A DNA stretch of 64,000 bases, taken from positions 248,001 through 312,000 of the forward strand of contig NZ_JBNJQR010000001.1 in assembly GCF_050113715.1 (NCBI RefSeq), read 5' to 3'. How positions within the stretch are numbered: the first letter of the stretch is position 1; every line of letters starts with the position of its first letter. This document shows positions 23,351 to 32,560 of the stretch, piece by piece. The position numbers and the translations under genes are program-made. Source of the stretch: Brevibacillus_H ginsengisoli (GTDB lineage Bacteria; Bacillota; Bacilli; Brevibacillales; Brevibacillaceae). A model generated the notes under the pieces. The model saw only the letters and a program-made list of their open reading frames with translations, was not told the DNA's origin and ran no database searches.

Positions 23351-25984
23351 TTGAATAAGCGTAGGTTAACCGGACAAGGGCAACTGTGGAAAAGGTTGGT
23401 TTCGGTTTGGCTGATTGTGAGCATGGTGATGTCCTTCGGTTCGTTTGCTAGTGCGGCCGAACCTGATTCGATGACCGTCGGCAGTGCGAAGGGATGGCCG
23501 GGGGATACGGTAGATGTGCCGGTATCTCTGACTCCTGAAACGATGATTTGGCAATATGATGTGACGGTTCACTATGATCCGGATGTGCTGGAAGTGGTGA
23601 AGGTTACCGATGAACGGGGTGTTGTTTCGAAGGATACATTCGAGGCGGACGCAACCAGTGCCGGTACTGTAAAGGTAAAGGCGAAATTACTGGAAAGCTT
23701 GTTCACGGAAGAAACGAAAGTGTTTACGATTCGTTTCAAAATCAAAAGCACAGCAACAACGGGCGATTCCAAAGTGGACCCGGTCGCAGGCGTTGTCTAT
23801 GAAGGAGACAATCCGATAACGGCTGCCGCCACAGCGGGCAACGTGACCGTCCGGGAGTCGAATGCCGCGACGGTGGAAATCGGCAGCGCGAGCGGAACGG
23901 CAGGCCAGACGGTGCAGATTCCGGTTCGTGTAACGAAGGCAACGGCAGGTATCGCTGCCTACCAGATGCAGATTGATTTTGACAAGTCTGCCCTGGAAGT
24001 AGCCAAAATTACGGGCGAATCCGGTGATGACTTTGACTCCAACTACAATAATACGGGGGGCTGGCTGAGAACGGCTTGGGTGGACCGCGATGGCGGGGAA
24101 ACTCCGCTTGCTGCGGGCGACAAGCTGTTCACGGTTACCTTCAAAATCAAACAGACAGCGACAGTGGGTGACAAATCTTATAACGTCCAAACCAAAGATT
24201 TGGAGCATTTTTCGATGGCGGATGCCTCGGCCCATGAGATGAACAAGTCGTTATCTGCCCGGGCAGTGACCGTAGCAGCAGGAACCCCACCGCTGCCACC
24301 GGACACGACACCAGGCACGCCAACACCAGTAACACCTACTCCCGAATCGCAGGAGCAGCTGAATCAGCAGGTGGTACAAACGATTAAGAACAGTAACGAT
24401 GCAGGGACGATTTTGAACAGTGTGGATCAGGTACTGGCGCATCTTCAAAAGGTCAACGCATCCACAGCGGTTGACCAGAAGCGAAAGTGGCAGGTCATCG
24501 CGTCCACGGTCACAACGGTGTTTGGGACACTTCTGGAGAAAAAGGATCAGGGCATTGTGGAAGAGAGTCAGGTAGTAGAGCGGACCAAGAAGGTGCTGGA
24601 GCAGGCAGTAAGCGAAGCGCAGGAAGATACACAAGAAGTAGATTGGCCGATCATTGCAGAAGCGCAAGAGGCTGTCGCGCAAATGGCGAATACCATCATC
24701 GCCAAACCGAAGGACGATGCAGCCAAGGATAAGCTGGCGGGAAATATGAGTGAATTAATGTCGATTCTACTCGCCACGGTTAACGCTGCGGATCAAAAAG
24801 AATTGAAAGACACCGGAAAAGTGGCAGAGAAAATCGACCGCTTGTCCGGGATGGTGAACCGGTTTACGGAGAGCCTAGGCAAGCATGCTTCGCAGTTTGA
24901 ACTGGCGAAGACGATGACCATTCACACCGGGAAGAGCGTGAAGAAACGCGCAAACGTAACGAAGGACGCGCAGGCGGTTTCGTCATTGCTCACTTTATCA
25001 GGAGAACTCGCGGAGAAAATGGCAGAGAAAGAGGTCAACTTGCAGGTGGAAACCGCGGAAAACACCGGCCTGTTTATCCCGACCACATGGCTGCAAGTGC
25101 TAGACGGAGCTAAGCTGGGGGTTTCGATCAAGAAAAACAGCCGTGTCGCGCTTCCGAAGGGATACAGCGAAATGAGCAAAGCGTATGACGTTTCCCTGCT
25201 GGCGAACGGCAAAGCCATGAAGATGACTGACGGAAAAGAACGGGATGCGCTTCGCCTGAGCATTCCTTATGACAAGAAGGGCAAGAAGCTGCTGGCGTAC
25301 CGCTACGACGAGAAAGAGAAGAAATGGAAACAGGTCACGACAAGCAACGGCAAAGCCGCCGCAGTGACAAAAGAAAAGAATCGCGCCACGTTGGAGACGG
25401 CTTCAACAGGCACGTTCCTGGTGGCAGAGGTCCTTGTCCAGGACATCAAGCTGAAGGAAACGAAAATGGCGCTGCTTGCGGGCGAACAAAAGCAACTGGA
25501 AGTGACCGGCACGTATCCCGACGGTAGCAAGGGGGATGTGAGCGCAGCGGAGTACGGCACCACCTACAAATCGAGCAACTCGAAGGTCGCCACGGTAAGC
25601 GAGGACGGCCTCGTGACGATTGCTAGCAACGCACGAAGTGGTAAAACGGTCAAAATTACGGTGGAAAACGGAAAGACGACGAAGACCGTCACTATCCAGA
25701 TCGCGAGTATCAAGAAGATCACCGTCACAGCCAGCCAACAGGAGATAGCCCCAGGTGAATCGGTACAACTGAACGTCAACGCGACTTTGACCAGTGGCGG
25801 CAAGCGTGATGTTACCAAAGGAAATGCGGGCACTACCTACCAACTGGCAGAAACCGAATATGCAACGATCAGCGAAGACGGTTTGCTGGAGGTCAAAAAG
25901 GATGCTCCTGCTGGCACCAAACTAACTATTATCGCCTCGAACGGGAAGGTAACGGATCAACTGGAACTGATCGTCAACGAGTAG
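23351..25984 (+). CDS. Secreted double-cohesin protein with Ig-like C-terminus
   Basis: An 877-residue exported protein. The start is TTG 23351, immediately after the dockerin gene stop, with GGAAAGGGG upstream. A signal peptide spans 1-36 (SFASAA). Cohesin 1 (about 40-168) and cohesin 2 (about 174-309) show the pattern VGSAxGxxGxTVxxPV...YDVTVHYDPDVLEVV. A Pro/Thr linker (311-333) leads to a helical region (334-565) and a beta-rich domain of unknown type (about 566-695). Two BIG2-like Ig domains follow (698-786 and 788-876). No SLH, LPXTG or CBM is visible, so the mode of attachment is unknown. Cohesins bind dockerins with high affinity through calcium, so this is the expected scaffold for the upstream protein. 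Confidence 0.87.
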   Translation: MNKRRLTGQGQLWKRLVSVWLIVSMVMSFGSFASAAEPDSMTVGSAKGWPGDTVDVPVSLTPETMIWQYDVTVHYDPDVLEVVKVTDERGVVSKDTFEADATSAGTVKVKAKLLESLFTEETKVFTIRFKIKSTATTGDSKVDPVAGVVYEGDNPITAAATAGNVTVRESNAATVEIGSASGTAGQTVQIPVRVTKATAGIAAYQMQIDFDKSALEVAKITGESGDDFDSNYNNTGGWLRTAWVDRDGGETPLAAGDKLFTVTFKIKQTATVGDKSYNVQTKDLEHFSMADASAHEMNKSLSARAVTVAAGTPPLPPDTTPGTPTPVTPTPESQEQLNQQVVQTIKNSNDAGTILNSVDQVLAHLQKVNASTAVDQKRKWQVIASTVTTVFGTLLEKKDQGIVEESQVVERTKKVLEQAVSEAQEDTQEVDWPIIAEAQEAVAQMANTIIAKPKDDAAKDKLAGNMSELMSILLATVNAADQKELKDTGKVAEKIDRLSGMVNRFTESLGKHASQFELAKTMTIHTGKSVKKRANVTKDAQAVSSLLTLSGELAEKMAEKEVNLQVETAENTGLFIPTTWLQVLDGAKLGVSIKKNSRVALPKGYSEMSKAYDVSLLANGKAMKMTDGKERDALRLSIPYDKKGKKLLAYRYDEKEKKWKQVTTSNGKAAAVTKEKNRATLETASTGTFLVAEVLVQDIKLKETKMALLAGEQKQLEVTGTYPDGSKGDVSAAEYGTTYKSSNSKVATVSEDGLVTIASNARSGKTVKITVENGKTTKTVTIQIASIKKITVTASQQEIAPGESVQLNVNATLTSGGKRDVTKGNAGTTYQLAETEYATISEDGLLEVKKDAPAGTKLTIIASNGKVTDQLELIVNE

Positions 25985-26022
25985 ACGAGGCGAAGTTCCA
26001 GCACGATGTTTAATTACACATG

Positions 26023-26057
26023 AAAAAAGCACTCATCCTCGGATGAGTGCTTTTTTT
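26023..26057 (+). terminator. Intrinsic terminator of the dockerin-cohesin operon
   Basis: AAAAAGCACTCATCC pairs with GGATGAGTGCTTTTT with a 2-base TC apex, followed by T. It resembles the terminator at 18584-18625, so the two secreted-protein genes are framed by similar hairpins. Confidence 0.9.
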
Positions 26058-26193
26058 GAATGGATACACATAATTTATCCTTTTACAACTATCAGGAAAG
26101 AAAAAACAATCGACGAAATTAAGGATAAGCTGAAGGTGGCAATAAACTCCTCCATAGGAGGTCAAAAGATTCTTTTCGGAGTGTTCTAGAGAA

Positions 26194-26222
26194 GAAAAAA
26201 AGCAGCCTTTTTCAGGCTGCTG
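26194..26222 (-). terminator. Intrinsic terminator of the cupredoxin gene
   Basis: On the reverse strand AGCAGCC/GGCTGCT is followed by TTTTTTTTC, directly after the stop. Confidence 0.8.
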
Positions 26223-26233
26223 GGACGTACAGG

Positions 26234-26686
26234 CTATTTTTCAACGACTAAATTGAAGGTCATTCCTTGTTCTTTATGGCCTGGTTTGTCGCAAATGATT
26301 GGATAGGTACCTGGTTTAGAAGGGGCAGTCCAGTCAAGAGTTTCGGTTTTGCCAGGCGCTACATCTTTATCCAATTTCAATTCTTCGCTGTTAATGTCAT
26401 GTTCAACTTTGCCGGAGTTGGTCAAGACAAAGTGAATTTTTTCTCCCGCATGTACTTTAATCTCAGGCATGGAGTAAGAGAATTCCTTCATATCCAGTTT
26501 GATCTCATGCGGCTGTGTAGAAGTTGCTGTCTGAGAGCTAGAAGTAGCTGTTTGGGTATTGGTAGTTCCCGTTTGAGTGTTAGACGCTGGTGCTTGGGAA
26601 GAAGAGTCTGTATTTTGAGTACCGCAGGCTGAAAGTATTCCGGTAAGTAACAGACAGGTTGATAGAACTGCGATTTTCTTTTTCAC
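26234..26686 (-). CDS. Cupredoxin-domain lipoprotein
   Basis: A 150-residue lipoprotein. The signal peptide ends in the lipobox LSAC (Cys about 21). A low-complexity Ser/Thr/Gln linker (about 22-58) precedes a cupredoxin fold (about 60-150). Likely copper ligands are His in KVEHDIN and the C-terminal cluster ICDKPGHKEQGM (Cys, His, Met), a type 1 copper pattern. It would act on the outer face of the membrane, in copper handling or electron transfer. No respiratory gene adjoins it. The start has TAGGAGGGT upstream. Confidence 0.88.
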   Translation of the reverse strand: MKKKIAVLSTCLLLTGILSACGTQNTDSSSQAPASNTQTGTTNTQTATSSSQTATSTQPHEIKLDMKEFSYSMPEIKVHAGEKIHFVLTNSGKVEHDINSEELKLDKDVAPGKTETLDWTAPSKPGTYPIICDKPGHKEQGMTFNLVVEK

Positions 26687-26846
26687 GATGAACCCTCCTA
26701 AGTAATGTGGTAGGTTTTACGCTACTTAGCTTAAGGGGCAATTACGGAATGATTGTGGAACCAAAAAATAATTCTTGTATGAACCATTATTATTGCTTCA
26801 AGTTGCGATCCTCTATCGAAATAGAAATAACTGTCGGAACCTAATT

Positions 26847-27041
26847 TTAAGTCGCGACAAAATTAAGGATTCCTATAATAAAATACAAGCTAAAAGAAGC
26901 AAGAGAAAGATAGAGGGCTTTACGGCCAATCTTCTTCATTTGTTGGTTCTGGTTAAACAAGGAAACGGCCCACATGATAACTCCGATTGGGAAAAAGCAA
27001 AAGCTAAAAATATATAATATCACTTGATCAAATTTGCTCAT
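26847..27041 (-). CDS. Small two-helix membrane protein of unknown function
   Basis: About 64 residues from the ATG at 27041; a GTG three codons earlier is an alternative. Two hydrophobic helices (about 8-27 and 41-60) are separated by a polar, basic loop NQNQQMKKIGRK. No family is recognised with confidence. A GTGGGGA lies close to the start, so the ribosome site is suboptimal for the ATG. Coding support is the clean membrane topology and the absence of any other gene here. Confidence 0.5.
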   Translation of the reverse strand: MSKFDQVILYIFSFCFFPIGVIMWAVSLFNQNQQMKKIGRKALYLSLASFSLYFIIGILNFVAT

Positions 27042-27143
27042 AGTCCCCACACTTTCATTTTTTTACATTTTACACCAGAAACAAACGATTAACTAGGTGT
27101 TGGAGAGCAATGTCACAAAACTAAAAAAACTGATCACAGAAAT

Positions 27144-27171
27144 AAAAAAAGCGCAGACAAGGTGTCTGCGC
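27144..27171 (-). terminator. Intrinsic terminator
   Basis: On the reverse strand GCGCAGACA/TGTCTGCGC is followed by TTTTTTT, downstream of the four-helix membrane protein gene. Confidence 0.85.
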
Positions 27172-27213
27172 GTTCTCGTTGCTGTGTAGTTGAAGAAAAA
27201 GAAAGTGTGTTGA

Positions 27214-27579
27214 TTAATGAATCATGCTCAAGGCTACACCAATGGAATAAGGCACAAGCCATAAGCCCCATACAGTCAGGCTAAATTTATGGAATTTCTT
27301 GATTTGATTTTGATTGTTTTTCCACAAAACAACGCATGCCCATACGGTGTGGAACAACATCAGAATAAGCGCAATCAAACCAGTAATCCCGTGGATATTC
27401 ATAAATGAACCTTTCGCCAACATTTTCATCAAGGATGTCCCGACGGTATCAAACAAAATTCCGAACCCAAAAAACAGGAGATGTTTCATTTTTAGTTCTC
27501 CGGAGCGTTTTTCACTCCAAACACCAATTGTATAAGAAATAAGCGCTAGATTAATGATAATCACGGCTGCTGCTAACAT
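27214..27579 (-). CDS. HsmA/TIGR03987-like four-helix membrane protein
   Basis: A 121-residue integral membrane protein with four predicted helices (about 2-20, 31-50, 62-87 and 97-118). The motifs FGFGILFDTVGTSLM and HGITGLIALILMLFHTVWA resemble the TIGR03987 (HsmA) family, which has no established function. His residues within helices hint at a haem or metal site but this is speculation. It is monocistronic with its own terminator. Confidence 0.65.
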   Translation of the reverse strand: MLAAAVIIINLALISYTIGVWSEKRSGELKMKHLLFFGFGILFDTVGTSLMKMLAKGSFMNIHGITGLIALILMLFHTVWACVVLWKNNQNQIKKFHKFSLTVWGLWLVPYSIGVALSMIH

Positions 27580-27876
27580 TTAAGATCAGCTCCATTCATG
27601 TTGTTTTTGTCTATGCTCATACTTTACTGCACGAATATGAACAATATATGAACAAACTGGAGGTTTCCTTTACCAATTGCAAACCGCTACAATTCCTGAA
27701 TCATCTTCCAGGTTTATTTCAAGTGGAAATTGGGAAGATATATGTGTCTAAATCTAATTATGTCTGGACTTTGTTCTTTTTTTCTTAACATTTTCTTGTG
27801 TCGCTAAAGTGTAAGCTACAGTAAGGAGAAAAGAACAGCATTCATATCCAAACAAGAGAGAGTAGCCAAAGAAGGA

Positions 27877-29673
27877 ATGGAAGGGAAGTCTCAAATGTTA
27901 TCCTCAATTCGAAGCAAATTAATCGTATTAATTGTTGCATGTATGGTGATTCCTGCGCTGACGATTAGTGTGATTGGTTACATGCAAGCCAAACAATCGT
28001 TAATCGATGATGGCAAACAAGCGCTGAAAACGGTTGTAGACAATGCCTACGATGTCCTGACGCTGTTAGATGAACAAGTGAAGACAGGGAAAATTACGCA
28101 AGAAGAAGCGCTGAAAAGAGCAAATGAAATTCTGGCGGGCCCCTTAAAAGCAGATGGCAAGGAACGAGACTATCTGAAAACCAGCTATCATTATGGGGAG
28201 AGTGGGTATCTGTTCATTAACAGCGCAGATCCCCAAACGCCTCAAAAAACCTACGTGCATCCTCGGTTTGGTGTGATTGGCAAGGTTCCGATGATGAAGA
28301 CTCCTGATGGTCAGGAAGTTCTACCGATGCTTCAGGAAGCTTCCAAGAAAGCGAACATAGAGGAACGTTATGTCGATTTTCCATTTTACTTGCCTGGACA
28401 AAGCCTGAATGATCCGAATGCTCAAATTGGTACCAAAACGTCGTATCTTCGTTATTTTGAGCCTTGGAACGCGTACATAGCTTGTGGAGCGTATGATTAT
28501 GAGTTTTATCAATCGATTAAGTCCTATGAATACATGATTATAATCGTTACAGTAAGCGCAACCTTGCTGGGAGCTTTAGTCGCATACTGGTTCGCCCATC
28601 AATATTCTCGTGTTCTTCGTCAGATCGGCTCAGTGATTGAAGAGGTCGGAAAAGGAAATTTGACCTTGCAGGCGACGGTAAAAGGAAGGGATGAAGTGGC
28701 GCACTTGTCTACTCATCTCAATAAATCTACGGCTAATATGCGAAACATGATTCAGGAGGTCATTGAGGTAACGCAGACGGTGACGCAACACGCCGAATTC
28801 CTCAATGAAGGGGCAGGGCAAACAGGCAAGGCTTCCGAGCAAATTGCTGTAACCATAACAGACATGGCTGAAGCCACTTCCATGATGCGGGACGACACCA
28901 TGGTAACGACGGAAGCTATTCGTGAGCTTCAGGCAGAAATTCAAGAATCGACGGATCTGTTGAAAATCACGACAGACTCGACCAAACGTGCCGCTGATAA
29001 CGCCCAGGCTGGTTTGCAGACAAGTGAACATGTGCAAAGCGAAATGAATCGAGTCAATGAGATTGTTCTCCATTCCGCGGATGTTGTAGAGGGTCTAAAG
29101 GGAAGGATGGATCAAATTAACGAGATAACCCAACTGATTACGGCCATCGCCGGACAAACCAATCTGCTTGCACTTAACGCTGCGATTGAAGCGGCTAGAG
29201 CGGGCGAACATGGTCGAGGCTTTGCGATCGTGGCTGACGAGGTACGTAAGCTGGCCGAAGCAACCAATAAAGCGGGACAAGAAATTATACAGGTGCTGGG
29301 TGAAATTCAAGGTAAATCGATGGAAGCTGTGGATGCCATCAAGCTCGGTGTGGACAGTGTGAATGATATTGGACAACTGGTGAATAAGAGCAGCCAATCC
29401 TTCAAAGAGATTACCAACGACGTCGGATTGGTTTCCAATCAGATTGCGGAGATTTATCAGGCATCAACCAACATCCGTGAGCAGGGCGAGCTTGCGTTTG
29501 GACGCATTCAAAATGTAACCAAAGTCAGCGTGGAAATTGCGGAAGGAATGGAGACAATTGCCTCTTCTGCCGAGGAGCAAACGGCTACGCTGGAGGAGAC
29601 TGTCGCATCCGTTTCGGAAGTATCCCGTAATATCGCAATCCTGCATGACAAGGTAAAATCCTTTACCGTTTAA
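27877..29673 (+). CDS. Transmembrane methyl-accepting chemotaxis protein (Cache-HAMP-MA)
   Basis: A 598-residue chemoreceptor; an internal ATG at 27895 could also be the start. The first membrane helix (about 14-34) is followed by an extracellular single-Cache domain (about 40-215, with YHYGESGYLFINS typical of sCache_2). A second helix (about 217-238), HAMP (about 240-292) and the signalling coiled coil follow. The tip reads NLLALNAAIEAARAGEHGRG (about 429-448). Methylation helices with EQTATLEETVASV lie near the C-terminus. It is one of three receptors in the window; the ligand is unknown. Confidence 0.93.
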   Translation: MEGKSQMLSSIRSKLIVLIVACMVIPALTISVIGYMQAKQSLIDDGKQALKTVVDNAYDVLTLLDEQVKTGKITQEEALKRANEILAGPLKADGKERDYLKTSYHYGESGYLFINSADPQTPQKTYVHPRFGVIGKVPMMKTPDGQEVLPMLQEASKKANIEERYVDFPFYLPGQSLNDPNAQIGTKTSYLRYFEPWNAYIACGAYDYEFYQSIKSYEYMIIIVTVSATLLGALVAYWFAHQYSRVLRQIGSVIEEVGKGNLTLQATVKGRDEVAHLSTHLNKSTANMRNMIQEVIEVTQTVTQHAEFLNEGAGQTGKASEQIAVTITDMAEATSMMRDDTMVTTEAIRELQAEIQESTDLLKITTDSTKRAADNAQAGLQTSEHVQSEMNRVNEIVLHSADVVEGLKGRMDQINEITQLITAIAGQTNLLALNAAIEAARAGEHGRGFAIVADEVRKLAEATNKAGQEIIQVLGEIQGKSMEAVDAIKLGVDSVNDIGQLVNKSSQSFKEITNDVGLVSNQIAEIYQASTNIREQGELAFGRIQNVTKVSVEIAEGMETIASSAEEQTATLEETVASVSEVSRNIAILHDKVKSFTV

Positions 29674-29677
29674 CCGC

Positions 29678-29706
29678 TTGACTTTCGAGAATCCTTACGC
29701 TACTAT
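29678..29706 (+). promoter_or_regulatory. Sigma-A promoter of the SAM riboswitch transcript
   Basis: TTGACT (29678-29683), 17-base spacer, TACTAT (29701-29706), 28 bases before the S-box aptamer. Confidence 0.75.
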
Positions 29707-29733
29707 TAATTTCAACTTGAACTGAATAGCAAA

Positions 29734-29904
29734 CTTCTTATCAAGAGAGGCGGAGGGACTGGCCCGATGATGCCCGGCAACCGATCACCCATTTTGGGGA
29801 TACGGTGCCAATTCCTGCGGAGCATTATGCTCTGAGAGATGAGAAGGATTTGCTTGCGGAAACGTAAACAAAGCCTTCTTTCGACAGGAAAGAGGGCTTT
29901 TTTC
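29734..29904 (+). ncRNA. SAM-I (S-box) riboswitch of metI-metC
   Basis: The aptamer begins CTTATCAAGAGAGGCGGAGG and continues GACTGGCCCGATGATGCCCG with GGCAACC, then closes with GAGAGATGAGAAG near 29847. All are hallmark SAM-I segments. A terminator follows (AAAGCC...GGCTTT with T-run, 29869-29904). High SAM should end transcription before metI. Confidence 0.95.
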
Positions 29905-29981
29905 TTTGGAAAAAGCCACTTGGCCAAAGCTATGCAGGATTAAGGGAAGACTCAAGTGATGACAAGTGGAGGGATATACAC

Positions 29982-31124
29982 ATGCATGTAGAGACGAAAC
30001 TGGTTCAAATTGGTGTGGGAAAAGAGAAAACAACGGGTGCTGTCAGCTTTCCCATCTATCATTCGACAGCGTATCGACACCCTACCTTGGGAGAGAGTAC
30101 AGGGTTTGATTATTCGCGGACGGCCAATCCAACACGCGGTTTGCTTGAAGAAGCGATTGCCGAACTGGAGAGCGGCACTGCCGGTTTTGCCTGTGCGTCC
30201 GGTATGGCAGCGATTCAGACGATCATGGGATTGTTCTCTCAAGGGGACCACATCATCGTTTCGCTTGATCTATACGGAGGAACCTATCGTCTGTTCGAAC
30301 AGGTGTATTCCCGCTACGGCTTCACCTTTAGCTATGTGGATTTACGTGAGACAGACAATGTGCTGCCTGCGATCAAGAGCAACACCAAAGCCATACTGGT
30401 GGAAACACCGACGAATCCGTTGATGCAGATCACTAATATAGACGCAATAGTCGGAATTGCGAGAGATCATCAGCTTCTCGTGATTGTTGACAATACTTTT
30501 ATGACCCCATATTATCAACGTCCACTGGAGATTGGAGCCGATATTGTCTTCCATAGCGCGACCAAGTATCTAGCTGGACACAATGATGTGCTGGCGGGAC
30601 TGATTGTAACCAAGGGAGAGGAATTATCGGAAAAAGTCCGGTTTTTACACAATTCAATCGGCGCAGTACTTGGTCCGCAAGACTCCTGGTTATTGATTCG
30701 CGGATTGAAAACCTTGGCCCTTCGAATGGATCGACACCAGGAAAATGCTTATCTCGTCGCTCGTTTCCTGGCATCTCAACCGCTGGTGACAGACGTGTTT
30801 TATCCGGGTCTGTCGTCTCATCAAGGCTATGAAGTCCAAATAAAACAGTCTAGCGGGTATAGCGGGATGGTTTCATTTCGAATCAAGGATTCATCCATGG
30901 TTGGGACCTTCTTAAGCAACCTCAAGATCATCTCTTTTGCCGAGAGCCTGGGGGGAGTAGAGTCGCTTTGTACCTATCCTGCCACTCAAACACATGCTGA
31001 TATTCCGCAAGAGATTAGAGAGCATGTCGGAGTTTGTAACCGATTGCTGCGGTTGTCCATCGGCATCGAGCACGCTCAGGATATTATCCTCGATTTGGCG
31101 CAAGCCCTGGAATCTTGTCAATAG
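29982..31124 (+). CDS. metI: Cystathionine gamma-synthase / O-acylhomoserine sulfhydrylase (MetI)
   Basis: A 380-residue PLP enzyme of the Cys/Met metabolism family. It joins an O-acylhomoserine with cysteine (or sulfide). Features: SRTANPTRGLLEEAIAELES (about 45-64), the PLP phosphate loop ASGMAAIQTI, the Asp pairing with the PLP nitrogen in VIVDNTFMTP (about 167-176), and the Schiff-base Lys in SATKYLAGHND (about 189-199). It is preceded by the SAM riboswitch and followed by metC, as in B. subtilis metIC. Confidence 0.92.
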   Translation: MHVETKLVQIGVGKEKTTGAVSFPIYHSTAYRHPTLGESTGFDYSRTANPTRGLLEEAIAELESGTAGFACASGMAAIQTIMGLFSQGDHIIVSLDLYGGTYRLFEQVYSRYGFTFSYVDLRETDNVLPAIKSNTKAILVETPTNPLMQITNIDAIVGIARDHQLLVIVDNTFMTPYYQRPLEIGADIVFHSATKYLAGHNDVLAGLIVTKGEELSEKVRFLHNSIGAVLGPQDSWLLIRGLKTLALRMDRHQENAYLVARFLASQPLVTDVFYPGLSSHQGYEVQIKQSSGYSGMVSFRIKDSSMVGTFLSNLKIISFAESLGGVESLCTYPATQTHADIPQEIREHVGVCNRLLRLSIGIEHAQDIILDLAQALESCQ

Positions 31125-31141
31125 GTGAGGAGGAGATCAGA

Positions 31142-32314
31142 ATGAAATTTGCCACCCAATTACTGCATGGGACGAGTGGGATTGATTCGGTTACGGGAGC
31201 GTCGAGTATCCCGATTTATCAAGCGTCTACCTTTCATCAATTTGATTTGGATCAACCAGGACATTTTGATTACGCGCGATCAGGCAACCCGACGAGAGAA
31301 GCCCTAGAAGATGCAATTGCCGGTTTGGAAGGGGGGAGCCGAGGCTTTGCTTTTGCTTCCGGGATGGCGGCGATTTCCAGTGTGTTCCTGTTGTTCTCTA
31401 CCGGTGATCACTTAATTGTGTCTGAAGACGTGTATGGCGGAACGTTTCGGATTTTAACCAACGTATTTACGCGATTAGGTATTGAAGCAACTTTTGTGGA
31501 TACGACCGATCCCAAGCGAGTTCAAGCAGCGATCAGGCCCACGACCAAAGGCATTTACCTGGAGACGCCCTCCAATCCTACGTTAAAAGTGACCGATATC
31601 CAAGCGATCAGCCAGATTGCGCAACAACACAAACTGCTGACGATTGTCGACAATACGTTTTTAACTCCGTATTACCAGCGTCCGCTTGCATTAGGGGCAG
31701 ACATTGTCATTCACAGCGCGACCAAGTTTATTGCTGGACATAGCGATGTCGTGGCGGGGCTCGTCGTGACGAAGGATGAGAAGCTGGGGCAGCAACTGTA
31801 TATGATTCAGAACGGTTTTGGAGCCATTCTCGGCGTTCAAGACTGTTGGCTGGTGATGAGAGGGCTGAAAACCCTGAAGGCTCGACTGGATGTAAGCACG
31901 CTGAGCGCCCACAGATTAGCTACCTGGCTGGAGGCTCATCCGCTGGTCGAGAGGGTCTACTACACGGGTCTCTTCGATAATCCGGGACATGCGCTGCAAG
32001 AGCGTCAAGCAACGGGACATGGCGCTGTGCTTTCTTTTGATTTGGGATGCAAGGAGCAGGCCAAACGCTTCCTGCAAGCCGTCAAATTGCCGCTTGTGGC
32101 GGTCAGTCTGGGCTCCGTAGAGAGCATTCTCTCCTATCCCGCGATGATGTCGCATGCTTCCATGCCCGCACACGAAAGACACCGCAGAGGGATTACGGAT
32201 GGTTTGGTCCGTTTATCTGTCGGTCTGGAAGATGTGCATGATTTGGCGGCTGATCTGGAGCAGGCGCTTGAGGCTTCGGTTGAGCCGGTTGGTTTGCAAC
32301 GGATTAGTATCTAA
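31142..32314 (+). CDS. metC: Cystathionine beta-lyase (MetC)
   Basis: A 390-residue PLP enzyme that cleaves cystathionine to homocysteine. The ATG at 31142 follows GAGGAGGAGATC, while an upstream frame start overlaps metI without a ribosome site. It is a paralogue of metI: SGNPTREALEDAIAGLEGG, ASGMAAISSV, VDNTFLTPYYQRP and the PLP lysine in SATKFIAGHSDV are all present. The second position of the operon under the S-box matches B. subtilis metC. Exact substrate preference among family members is inferred from synteny. Confidence 0.9.
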   Translation: MKFATQLLHGTSGIDSVTGASSIPIYQASTFHQFDLDQPGHFDYARSGNPTREALEDAIAGLEGGSRGFAFASGMAAISSVFLLFSTGDHLIVSEDVYGGTFRILTNVFTRLGIEATFVDTTDPKRVQAAIRPTTKGIYLETPSNPTLKVTDIQAISQIAQQHKLLTIVDNTFLTPYYQRPLALGADIVIHSATKFIAGHSDVVAGLVVTKDEKLGQQLYMIQNGFGAILGVQDCWLVMRGLKTLKARLDVSTLSAHRLATWLEAHPLVERVYYTGLFDNPGHALQERQATGHGAVLSFDLGCKEQAKRFLQAVKLPLVAVSLGSVESILSYPAMMSHASMPAHERHRRGITDGLVRLSVGLEDVHDLAADLEQALEASVEPVGLQRISI

Positions 32315-32363
32315 CGAAGAGAAAAACGTTGGGAAATCAGGGTAGAACGATATCAATCGATTC

Positions 32364-32412
32364 AAAAGGCTGTTACTTGTGGCGTACAGTACGTCCAAGT
32401 AACGGCCTTTTT
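32364..32412 (+). terminator. Intrinsic terminator of metI-metC
   Basis: AAAAGGC-GTTACTTG pairs with CAAGTAAC-GGCCTTTT around a loop, then TTTTT. Confidence 0.8.
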
Positions 32413-32508
32413 GTCGTCCTTCTCCTTTAAACGTCAGGGAAATGTAGCATTGGCCCATCAGTCGTCTAAATGTGAATAGGTATTGCACGATCTCATTTAC
32501 ATTATTAA

Positions 32509-32537
32509 TAACATAGGTTACTATTAACATAGGTTAC
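32509..32537 (+). promoter_or_regulatory. Tandem 13-bp direct repeat before the PadR gene (candidate operator)
   Basis: TAACATAGGTTAC occurs at 32509-32521 and again at 32525-32537, offset by 16 bases, 24 bases before the start codon. It is probably the autoregulatory operator and may overlap the promoter. Confidence 0.5.
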
Positions 32538-32560
32538 CAATAACAACCAGAGGTGTTTTT

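Noticed and set aside
18857..25984. A cellulosome gene cluster
   Set aside because: No glycoside hydrolase, carbohydrate-binding module or X2 domain is visible in or around the two genes.
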